From assembly GCF_003333325.1 (NCBI RefSeq), contig NZ_QOLC01000078.1, positions 1 to 48,880 of the forward strand: a stretch of 48,880 bases of DNA. Direction: 5' to 3'. Origin of the DNA: Candidatus Ulvibacter alkanivorans (GTDB taxonomy: Bacteria > Bacteroidota > Bacteroidia > Flavobacteriales > Flavobacteriaceae). Below are positions 41,911 through 48,880 of the stretch, in pieces (position 1 is the first letter of the stretch; each line of letters opens with the position of its first letter). A model generated the notes under the pieces. The model was not told the DNA's origin. It saw nothing but the letters and a program-made list of their open reading frames with translations, and searched no databases. Made by a program: the position numbers and the translations under genes.

Positions 41911-43932
41911 ATGAAAACAACATTACTTAGGGGATTATTGCTTTTCGCGCCCATACTGGGGTTTTCACAAATCGTAGTTGATGATACGTTTACCGTACAG
42001 CAATTAGTAGAAGACGTGCTAATTAACAGCTCTTGTGCCGAAGTTTCTAACTTCAATTCCGATACAGGCTCTGTATTTAATGGTATTGGATTTTTTGAAG
42101 CTAATGGTTCAGATTTTCCATTCGAAAGCGGCGTCGTACTTAGTACCGGAGCAGCAACAGAAGCTGTTGGCCCGAACGATCAAGGCGGTTTTGAAAGTGA
42201 AGATACCGATGCACCCGCCGATCCCGATTTGGATATGGCGATTCCAACAACAGACGAGCGACAAGATCGCACCTTTATAGAGTTTACGTTTGTTCCTTCG
42301 GTGAGCGCAATCTCATTCAATTTTTTGTTTGCTTCGGAAGAATATGACGGCGGATTTCAATGTACGTTTACGGATGCATTTGCGTTCTTACTTTTTGACG
42401 CTTCCGGAAATGTTACAAATTTAGCTGTCCTCCCGGGGGTACCTCCTCCTAACAATATAATTTCGGTAACCAATGTACATCCCGAAGTTCCCGGTTCTTG
42501 CGGGCCAATGAATGAAGAGTTCTTCGGACAGTACAATGATGGTCCCGATCCTTCTGCAATTCAATTTAACGGTCAAACCGTTGTACTTACCGCCATGGGA
42601 GATGTTAATCCCGGCGAGGAGTACCGAATTAAGTTAGTAATTGCCGATGACCGAGACGGGATTTACGATTCGGCCGTGTTCTTGGAAGCAGGAAGTTTTG
42701 ATATCGGGAACGTTGACCTTGGCGATGATATAGTACTAGGAGACCCTGAAGCACAATGCGAAGGTGAAATAATTACGCTAGATGCCGGAGAAAATCCCGA
42801 TGCCTCTTATACTTGGTTTAAGGACGGTGTCGAAATCCCGGGTGAAACCGACTCGACCTTGGATGTTTCTACCACCGGTTTATATCGCGTGGATGTGACG
42901 CTTACAAGTGGAGGTGATTGTACTGCCAGTGATGAAATCCTTGTCGAATTCTTTCCTGTTCCCGAATTCGACCTTGGACCCGATGTGTTGGCGTGCGATA
43001 TGCAAATGCTTACGCTTGACGCTACCGTTACCAATCCTTCAGAATTAAACAATATTATGTATCGCTGGTTTAAAGATGGTGTTGAAATTACCGGAGAGAC
43101 CATGAGCACGCTCGAAGTTTCCGAAGCAGGGATCTATACGGCAGAAGTTACAGGAAACGACTGTGTAGTGACCGACGAAATCTTTGTTCAAGCAGTCGAC
43201 TTTACCGTGGAAATCGGCGGAACAATAAATCTTTGTGGAGAAGACTCGTTTGAGATCGTTCCGGAAATTACAGGTCAAGACCCCTCGAATGCCACTTACC
43301 TATGGAGCACAGGAGAGACCTCACCAACCATTACGGTTACTGAAAACGGCACCTATAGCGTAGAGGTCACCATTGAAGGATGTACCGCTACCGATGACGT
43401 TTCCATAAACTTTAGGACCTTACCCGAAATTGAATTAGGTCCAACGGTTAATAAATGTGCCCAAGACGTGAGTATCCTTACAGCGATTCCCACGAATATT
43501 AATGAAAATGAAGTTACCTATCGTTGGTTTATGGACGGTGGTCTTATTGCTAATGAAACTGCAAACACCCTAGAAGTAACCGAAGAAGGCGTATATACTG
43601 TTGAAGTCGGCGATGACGGCTGTTTGTCGTCCGATAGTGTTACGGTTCAATTTTACGACAATGAAAATTGTGTGATTACACAAGGCGTTTCTCCAAATGG
43701 CGATGGTCAAAATGATTTTCTAGACCTTACCTTTTTAGATGATAAGTCGGATATCGTAAAACTAACTGTTTTTAATCGATATGGTCGTGCCGTTTACGAG
43801 CAAACCGATTATATAAAAGAATGGGGTGGACAAACCAACGATGGCGAATTACTGCCTGTTGGCACCTATTTTTATACTATCGAACTTCGTTCAGAAGATC
43901 CTATTACGGGATGGATATACATTAACAAATAA
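41911..43932 (+). CDS. Choice-of-anchor L protein with T9SS type B sorting domain
   Basis: 673 residues. Signal peptide ends near GFSQ. A choice-of-anchor L domain (about 25-250) shows QQLVEDVLINSSCAEVSN, GIGFFEANGSDFPFESGVVLSTG, FNFLFASEEYDG and YRIKLVIADDRDGIYDSAVFLEAGSF. Then four Ig-like modules, including ASYTWFKDGVEIPGETDSTL and YLWSTGETSPTITV, very like those of the preceding protein. The T9SS type B domain (GVSPNGDGQNDFLDLTFL ... GTYFYTIELRSEDPITGWIYI) ends it. Probably an extracellular adhesin paired with its neighbour; 24 bases after it. Confidence 0.92.
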   Translation: MKTTLLRGLLLFAPILGFSQIVVDDTFTVQQLVEDVLINSSCAEVSNFNSDTGSVFNGIGFFEANGSDFPFESGVVLSTGAATEAVGPNDQGGFESEDTDAPADPDLDMAIPTTDERQDRTFIEFTFVPSVSAISFNFLFASEEYDGGFQCTFTDAFAFLLFDASGNVTNLAVLPGVPPPNNIISVTNVHPEVPGSCGPMNEEFFGQYNDGPDPSAIQFNGQTVVLTAMGDVNPGEEYRIKLVIADDRDGIYDSAVFLEAGSFDIGNVDLGDDIVLGDPEAQCEGEIITLDAGENPDASYTWFKDGVEIPGETDSTLDVSTTGLYRVDVTLTSGGDCTASDEILVEFFPVPEFDLGPDVLACDMQMLTLDATVTNPSELNNIMYRWFKDGVEITGETMSTLEVSEAGIYTAEVTGNDCVVTDEIFVQAVDFTVEIGGTINLCGEDSFEIVPEITGQDPSNATYLWSTGETSPTITVTENGTYSVEVTIEGCTATDDVSINFRTLPEIELGPTVNKCAQDVSILTAIPTNINENEVTYRWFMDGGLIANETANTLEVTEEGVYTVEVGDDGCLSSDSVTVQFYDNENCVITQGVSPNGDGQNDFLDLTFLDDKSDIVKLTVFNRYGRAVYEQTDYIKEWGGQTNDGELLPVGTYFYTIELRSEDPITGWIYINK

Positions 43933-43958
43933 ACCAATCAAATAAATACCTCACTATA

Positions 43959-44873
43959 ATGAAAAAACTATCGCTATTAATATTCTTACTTAGCATCCTT
44001 TGTATCGATATGGTTTCGGCACAACAAGATCCACAGTATACGCAATATATGTACAATATGAATGTGGTAAACCCTGCCTATGCAGGTTCTAAGGAAAGTC
44101 TTTCGATCACGGCCTTATATCGCAGACAATGGTCTGGCTTCGATCAAGGTCCGGAAACCATCACATTCTCTGGTCATTCTCCAATATCAGATAAAATTGG
44201 ACTCGGACTTTCGGCCATTAAAGATGAACTAGGCCCTATAAGCGAAACAAATGTATATGCCGATTTCTCCTATACCTTACAACTAAGTGAGACGCTACAA
44301 ATCGCATTAGGAATTAAAGCAGGAGCGACTTTTCATGATGTTGGCCTAAGCAGTTTAGACCTTCAGGACCCGAACGATCCTTTCTTCTCACAGGATATCA
44401 ATAATACGTATCCAAATGTTGGTGCTGGTGCCTTTTTATACTCCGATAATTTTTACCTCGGATTGTCGGTGCCCAATTTGTTAAACTCGGTTCACCTTGA
44501 CGAAAATGGCGTAAAATTCGGAAATGAGACCAATCACTATTTCGCAACAGCAGGTTACGTCTTCCAAGTTTCTGAAAACGTAAAATTAAAACCATCGGTC
44601 TTAGTAAAATCAGCCTTCGATGCACCGGTATCATTCGACGGGAACCTAAATGCGCTTTTCTATGAACGATTTGAAATTGGTGCCTCTTACCGCTTAGACG
44701 ATTCGTTTAGTGGACTAGTAGGCTTCCAAGTAACGCCTAATGTGCGTGTTGGATATGCTTACGATAGAGTGACTTCTGACATCAAAACAGTTGCAGATTC
44801 TTCTCATGAAGTTATTGTAACGTTCGATCTGTTCTTTAACAAGCGTGCGCTTCGTTCGCCAAGATACTTCTAA
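43959..44873 (+). CDS. PorP/SprF family type IX secretion outer-membrane protein
   Basis: 304 residues. Signal peptide ends at VSAQ, followed by QDPQYTQYMYNMNVVNPAYAGS, the family signature, then a beta-barrel of alternating strands (RRQWSGFDQGPETITFSGHSPI, KIGLGLSAIKDELGP, GNLNALFYERFEIGASYRLDD). SprF/PorP-like proteins bind type B C-terminal domains and secrete or anchor particular cargo. Lying 26 bases after two type B cargo genes, it is probably their dedicated partner, like SprF with SprB. Confidence 0.92.
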   Translation: MKKLSLLIFLLSILCIDMVSAQQDPQYTQYMYNMNVVNPAYAGSKESLSITALYRRQWSGFDQGPETITFSGHSPISDKIGLGLSAIKDELGPISETNVYADFSYTLQLSETLQIALGIKAGATFHDVGLSSLDLQDPNDPFFSQDINNTYPNVGAGAFLYSDNFYLGLSVPNLLNSVHLDENGVKFGNETNHYFATAGYVFQVSENVKLKPSVLVKSAFDAPVSFDGNLNALFYERFEIGASYRLDDSFSGLVGFQVTPNVRVGYAYDRVTSDIKTVADSSHEVIVTFDLFFNKRALRSPRYF

Positions 44874-44898
44874 ACTAACTCAAAAAATTTCATTCAAC

Positions 44899-46791
44899 AT
44901 GAAAAAAATATATACTTTCCTCATACTTGTCGCAGTAAGCACCGCAATTGCTACCGCACAAAATAGTAAAACAAAAAAAGCCGATCAATTATACGATAAG
45001 CTGATGTATACCGATGCTATCGATGCCTATCAAAAACTCCTAAAAAAAGGAGAAGGCAGCCGATATGTATTTACGCGATTGGCCAATAGTTATTATTACA
45101 TTAACGACACAAAGAAAGCAGAGACCTACTACAAACGTGTGGTAAAAGGTCGTGATGTGGACGCAGAGATCATTTACAATTATGCACAATCGCTGAAAGC
45201 CAATGGCAAGGTAGGCGATTACAACACTTGGATGAAGAAATTTGCCGAAATGAAACCAAACGATTCTCGTGCGATCGAGTTTATGAAGAATCCGAATTAC
45301 ATTCCGAAGATCATGGAGGCGAGACAAGCATATTCGGCTAAGAATATGGAAGAGATCAATTCTAAGTATTCTGAATTTGGTGGAACCGTGATCGGCAAAG
45401 ACTTCTATTTCTCTTCGGCGCGAAACACCTCGAGAAAAAAATACGGTTGGGACGAACAACCATACTTAGATATCTATAAAGCTGATATCGTTGGAGGAAC
45501 CGTAAAAAATGCTTCGCTGGTCGACGGTGAGATCAACACAAAATATCACGAAGGAAACGTAGCTATCACAGCAGACGGTAAGCGAATGTATTTTGATCGT
45601 AACGATTATTTTGAAGGTGACTACGACAAGAGTTCCGAAGGGGTGAATCAAATTAATCTATACTATGCCGAACTGATAAATGGAGAGTGGCAAGATATTC
45701 ACTCGGTTGATTTTAACAGTGACGAATATTCTACCGGTCATCCGGCTTTGAGTCCGGATGGCAATACCCTTTATTTTGTAAGCGATATGCCGGGAGGAAA
45801 AGGTGGCAGTGATATTTATAAAGTGAGCATTAGTGCCGATGGGAGCTTAGGAACTCCAACCCGCCTAAGCGATGTTATCAATACTGAAGGAAAGGAAGTA
45901 TTCCCTTATGTTGACGCGAATGGAACGCTCTATTTTTCTAGTGACGGACATTTGGGTATTGGGCTTTTAGACGTATTTATGGCAGAAGCCAATGGAAACA
46001 GTTTCGACACACCTGTAAACATGGGTGTAGGTGTAAATAGCGAAGACGATGATTTCGCTTTTAAATACGATCCTAACACTAAAGAAGGGTATGTATCTTC
46101 TAACCGTCAAGGCGGAAAAGGGAGTGACGATATTTATGCAATCAAAGAAAATGAAAAACCATGTGAAGTTACGATAAACGTTCAAGTCATTAACGAATAT
46201 ACGGATGAACCAATTCGTGAAGCACGGGTCGACCTATACGATATGTTCGAGAACAGGTTGAGCAGTCGTACGGCAGATGCTTCAGGAAATGCTGTATTAC
46301 TTGCCGAATGCGATAAGAAGCACATTATTCAAGCCTTTATGCGCGACTTCGAACCCGGTGTGGTAGAAGTTTCCGAAGCAAACGATACCACCTTGGATAT
46401 TACCGTAAAATTACGCCCTATAGAGGCGATCATCGAAGCCGACCGCGTTGTCTTAGACCCAATCTATTTCGACCTTGATAAGCACAATATAAAGCCACAA
46501 GCAGCTTTTGAATTGGATAAATTAGTGGCGCTTATGGAAAAATATCCTAAGATGAAGATCAAGGTAAACAGTCATACCGATAACCGAGCGAGCGATGCCT
46601 ATAATATGGATCTAAGTGAGCGTAGAGCTCAAGCCACGGTACAATACGTGATCTCTAAGGGTATCGATAAAGATAGAATTAGTGGAGAAGGTATGGGAGA
46701 AAACAGTCCGGCTGTGGCTTGTGGCGATTCATGTACCGAAGCCCAACACCAACTAAACAGACGTTCAGAATTTATTATCGTTGAACGATAG
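44899..46791 (+). CDS. OmpA-family protein with TPR and PD40/WD40-like propeller
   Basis: 630 residues from ATG 44899, which gives a proper signal peptide (MKKIYTFLILVAVSTAIATAQ). The frame remains open back to 44845 but overlaps the previous gene. TPR-like helices (about 25-130), PD40-type propeller repeats (about 160-430; GHPALSPDGNTLYFVSDMPGG, GGSDIYKV), a carboxypeptidase-regulatory-like beta domain (about 437-510; DEPIREARVDLYD) and an OmpA C-terminal domain (about 515-630; YFDLDKHNIKPQA, HTDNRASDAYN, LSERRAQAT, QLNRRSEF) follow. Such proteins associate with PorP/SprF partners and tie the outer-membrane complex to peptidoglycan (PorE-like). Last gene of the operon. Confidence 0.92.
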   Translation: MKKIYTFLILVAVSTAIATAQNSKTKKADQLYDKLMYTDAIDAYQKLLKKGEGSRYVFTRLANSYYYINDTKKAETYYKRVVKGRDVDAEIIYNYAQSLKANGKVGDYNTWMKKFAEMKPNDSRAIEFMKNPNYIPKIMEARQAYSAKNMEEINSKYSEFGGTVIGKDFYFSSARNTSRKKYGWDEQPYLDIYKADIVGGTVKNASLVDGEINTKYHEGNVAITADGKRMYFDRNDYFEGDYDKSSEGVNQINLYYAELINGEWQDIHSVDFNSDEYSTGHPALSPDGNTLYFVSDMPGGKGGSDIYKVSISADGSLGTPTRLSDVINTEGKEVFPYVDANGTLYFSSDGHLGIGLLDVFMAEANGNSFDTPVNMGVGVNSEDDDFAFKYDPNTKEGYVSSNRQGGKGSDDIYAIKENEKPCEVTINVQVINEYTDEPIREARVDLYDMFENRLSSRTADASGNAVLLAECDKKHIIQAFMRDFEPGVVEVSEANDTTLDITVKLRPIEAIIEADRVVLDPIYFDLDKHNIKPQAAFELDKLVALMEKYPKMKIKVNSHTDNRASDAYNMDLSERRAQATVQYVISKGIDKDRISGEGMGENSPAVACGDSCTEAQHQLNRRSEFIIVER

Positions 46792-46812
46792 GTCATTTTT
46801 AACGCACTAACC

Positions 46813-46847
46813 AAAAAGCCCCACCAAATTAATGGCGGGGCTTTTTT
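46813..46847 (+). terminator. Strong intrinsic terminator after the T9SS operon
   Basis: AAAAAGCCCCACC and GGCGGGGCTTTTT form a 13-bp stem with one mismatch around an 8-base loop, followed by TT. It lies 21 bases after the stop and could also serve the convergent gene at 46868. Confidence 0.9.
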
Positions 46848-46867
46848 AATTTCTATTTGTTGCTTTT

Positions 46868-47326
46868 TTACACCCTTTTTGTATTCAATACCCTATTTTC
46901 TTTCTTTGCTTGAGTATCTCGATAAGAACCTATACTTAGACCAATGCTCATCCCTATCATCATTCCAAATACCAAACCGTTGGGCACACCAAACGGAACA
47001 CCCAGTGCGAGCCCAAAAGACATCCCTAATGACATACCAATAGCAGTATAATATCCCGGAGTGACAAATTTAAACTGCGATCGCAAGGTCGATTTAAACG
47101 CATTTCTCTTTTTCTTATAATACTTCTTTCGCTCCTCGTTCACAGGCGAATTCAATTGTAAGGAATCGAGTAGTGTTTCGATGGCTTGCATTTTTTCTTC
47201 GGAAAGGTTCTTCGATTTCAATTCGACCAAAATTGCTTTAAATTCAGCGTAAATAGCACGTTCGCCTTTGTTATTGGTTTCTGAAAGTAATTGCTCAAAT
47301 AAGTTGATTGCTGTATCAATTTTCAT
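46868..47326 (-). CDS. Glycine-zipper membrane protein of unknown function
   Basis: 152 residues. The N-terminal two thirds are helical and soluble (FEQLLSETNNKGERAIYAEF, LSEEKMQAIETLLDSL). A basic region KKYYKKKRNAFKSTLR precedes a C-terminal hydrophobic stretch (about 92-133) dominated by G-x3-G patterns (GMSLGMSFGLALG, GVPFGVPNG, GMMIGMSIGLSIGS), which could form a helical hairpin. No known function. Possibly membrane-associated and oligomeric; inference from the glycine zipper only. Unrelated in strand to the operon before it. Confidence 0.7.
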   Translation of the reverse strand: MKIDTAINLFEQLLSETNNKGERAIYAEFKAILVELKSKNLSEEKMQAIETLLDSLQLNSPVNEERKKYYKKKRNAFKSTLRSQFKFVTPGYYTAIGMSLGMSFGLALGVPFGVPNGLVFGMMIGMSIGLSIGSYRDTQAKKENRVLNTKRV

Positions 47327-47420
47327 AAAAAGTGTTTCAATACCTTATAAGTAAGGAAAATACCATATTGTTACACTTCAGCCTTTAATTGTGGCGAGAA
47401 ACACTTCCGAAGCCATAAAA

Positions 47421-47446
47421 AAAGGCCCCTTAAAAAAGGAGCCTTT
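47421..47446 (-). terminator. Terminator after the DUF5689 gene
   Basis: An 11-bp stem with one mismatch (AAAGGCCCCTT/AAGGAGCCTTT) and a 4-base loop. On the minus strand it is followed by an unbroken T-run. Lies just past the stop at 47469. Confidence 0.85.
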
Positions 47447-47468
47447 ACATTTATAGTTTGCAATTCTA

Positions 47469-48880
47469 TTAATTGCTCTGAATTTGAATTTCATCTAATT
47501 CGTAGGTTCCGTCGAAGTCTTCATCGCCACTTCCTACATACTTCCATGCAATGTAACCCGATCCTGTTACACAAGAAAGATCTACATTACCAGAATCCAA
47601 CCAATCACCAAAGAAATCACTATCCATTACCACATAGGCGTCTGATATAATGTCCCATGTTGCATTTGGAATCGTGTCCGGATTACCATCCCAGTCACTT
47701 GAGAATAGCACCTCTAAGGTACTTCCGTCGGCGAAACTGTTAGACGTCTTAAAGTTTAAGGTTTCTCCTTCTTGAGCGTCAAAATCGATCTGTGGGGTAA
47801 CCAACCAACCAATCGAGCTGGCGTCACCACTCATAAACGATCCCATGTTGGCAGAAATACCTAAAGAAGCGTTGGTCCCATCGGCGAAATAAGCTTCCCA
47901 AGTTTGTGTACCTGCTTCCACATAATTGGTCCATCCGTTACCGGTAATTGGGTCTCCTTCAGTCTGTGTTTCGAAGAAATCACTAAATAATACATTCGAT
48001 CCGGTATCGGAAGCAATACCACAAGTCACTTCTGAAGGATCGCAACGCTCCCCTTCTAAATTGATTGTTGAAGGATCGTTAACCACTACATTAAATTCAT
48101 CTCCAAAAAAGTTATAAGTTAAGATCCCATCGATAGATCCACTTCCTTGCGGTAGCAATACCCCTGCAAAATCTGCAAACGTACTAGTACTAAAAATTGT
48201 AGTGGCTCCACTCGTACAGCTTTCAAGAATTCGCTCACCGTCGAACTCGTCTTCCGGCTCACCGGCAAAAGTAAGTCTGTTTTCACCTAAGGCCTGATTT
48301 CTGTTGAACTGAACATTCGACAATTGGATGTACAAGTTGGTTTTTTCGGCCGTAAACTCATTGATATTGATTGTCATTGGTACGATCTCTGCCACTTCAT
48401 CATCACGTAGAAGATATTCATCGCGTTGTGATTCGGCAATTTTCTCCAATTGGTTTCCATCGCGAATACCTAAGGTTAGCACACCGTTGCTTATTCCAAC
48501 GGTTAATCCGTCTAAACGAACAAACACTTTTCGACCAAATTGGTAGGTCTGGAACAATGGATTGGCATCGATTAGTACACGAACACCGGCTGTTGGATTC
48601 TCGGCTGCATCTTGTAATAACAGCTCTTCAAAAAAGTTCCCTGAAGCATCACTAGAAATTACAAATCCTGCAATAAAGCGATCATTGGTATCATCATCAT
48701 CTGTTTCGAAGGTCAAAACATCGTTTCCGTTTTGAGTTTGCTCTTGTTCTAAAAGGGTTCTAAGGGCATCTATGGTAAGAAGTTGTTCTTGAGGAATCTC
48801 TACCGATTCTATCGTAAGTTCCGGTACGTCAAATTCGTCGTCTTTAACACAAGACATCACCACTACTAAAGCGAGTAGTA
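47469..48880 (-). CDS. DUF5689 and choice-of-anchor J lipoprotein (partial, N-terminus beyond window)
   Basis: 470 codons are visible and the frame stays open to the right edge, where it encodes LLALVVVMSC, the end of a lipoprotein signal peptide. The true start is therefore just outside the window. The N-terminal part is a DUF5689 domain (about residues 30-270 of the visible product; FIAGFVISSDASGNFFEELLLQD, VFVRLDGLTVGISNGVLTLG), an OB-like module common in Bacteroidota lipoproteins. The C-terminal part is a choice-of-anchor J domain (LFSDFFETQTEGDPITGNGWTNY, GWLVTPQIDFDAQEG, YIAWKYVGSG). Probably outer-membrane or surface lipoprotein; function unknown. Confidence 0.88.
   Translation of the reverse strand, partial: LLALVVVMSCVKDDEFDVPELTIESVEIPQEQLLTIDALRTLLEQEQTQNGNDVLTFETDDDDTNDRFIAGFVISSDASGNFFEELLLQDAAENPTAGVRVLIDANPLFQTYQFGRKVFVRLDGLTVGISNGVLTLGIRDGNQLEKIAESQRDEYLLRDDEVAEIVPMTININEFTAEKTNLYIQLSNVQFNRNQALGENRLTFAGEPEDEFDGERILESCTSGATTIFSTSTFADFAGVLLPQGSGSIDGILTYNFFGDEFNVVVNDPSTINLEGERCDPSEVTCGIASDTGSNVLFSDFFETQTEGDPITGNGWTNYVEAGTQTWEAYFADGTNASLGISANMGSFMSGDASSIGWLVTPQIDFDAQEGETLNFKTSNSFADGSTLEVLFSSDWDGNPDTIPNATWDIISDAYVVMDSDFFGDWLDSGNVDLSCVTGSGYIAWKYVGSGDEDFDGTYELDEIQIQSN

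Noticed and set aside
1..48880. tRNA, rRNA or riboswitch genes
   Set aside because: I looked in all intergenic gaps for cloverleaf, rRNA or thiamine/cobalamin riboswitch patterns and saw none; the gaps are short and A/T-rich.

Overview
The window is a chromosomal segment from a member of the Flavobacteriaceae (phylum Bacteroidota), probably a marine or free-living species. The evidence is type IX secretion system (T9SS) sorting domains of both type A and type B, a PorP/SprF protein, many lipoproteins, choice-of-anchor domains, DUF2480 and DUF3078 proteins, and Bacteroidota-type promoters (TAnnTTTG at -7, TTTG about 19-20 bases upstream) in front of many genes. No tRNA, rRNA, CRISPR array, insertion sequence or prophage block was seen. 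No gene-free stretch exceeds 300 bases.

Layout. 1-7100: partial glyS, a membrane-anchored coiled-coil protein, comF, an Ig-like lipoprotein, and a leftward cluster of glutamine/methionine aminotransferase, ankyrin protein and omega-amidase. 7118-15757: a TPR hybrid histidine kinase, the sdhCAB operon and a VPS10/BNR-repeat secreted protein. 15947-20902: Xaa-Pro aminopeptidase, three copies of a 68-bp palindromic repeat, BrnQ transporter, alpha/beta hydrolase, a small zinc-ribbon protein and ThiL. 21104-27773: two tandem paralogous LVIVD/choice-of-anchor-B surface proteins, then a probable operon of a repeat lipoprotein, an MbnP-like copper-binding lipoprotein and an MbnH/cytochrome c peroxidase-like di-heme lipoprotein. 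27913-35571: a complete suf iron-sulfur assembly operon interrupted by three exported lipoproteins, followed by DUF2480 and DUF3078 genes and a terminator. 37232-38443: hflX. 38683-46791: an operon of two large T9SS type B adhesin-like proteins, PorP/SprF and an OmpA-family protein, ending in a strong terminator. 46868-48880: a glycine-zipper membrane protein and a partial DUF5689/choice-of-anchor-J lipoprotein.

How the genes work together. Central metabolism is represented by SDH, translation by GlyS, and Fe-S assembly by suf. The rest is mainly cell-envelope biology: exported lipoproteins, T9SS cargo and its dedicated outer-membrane partners. The 21-28 kb region is a plausible surface/periplasmic copper or redox module.

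The most unusual signal is at DNA level. The octamer CTTCGGAA occurs 45 times by eye (25 on the + strand, 20 on the - strand), where about 1-2 copies are expected by chance. It occurs in coding sequence in several reading frames and in intergenic DNA. That density and distribution resemble a DNA uptake or other genome-wide signal sequence, although a word-usage bias without function is not excluded.
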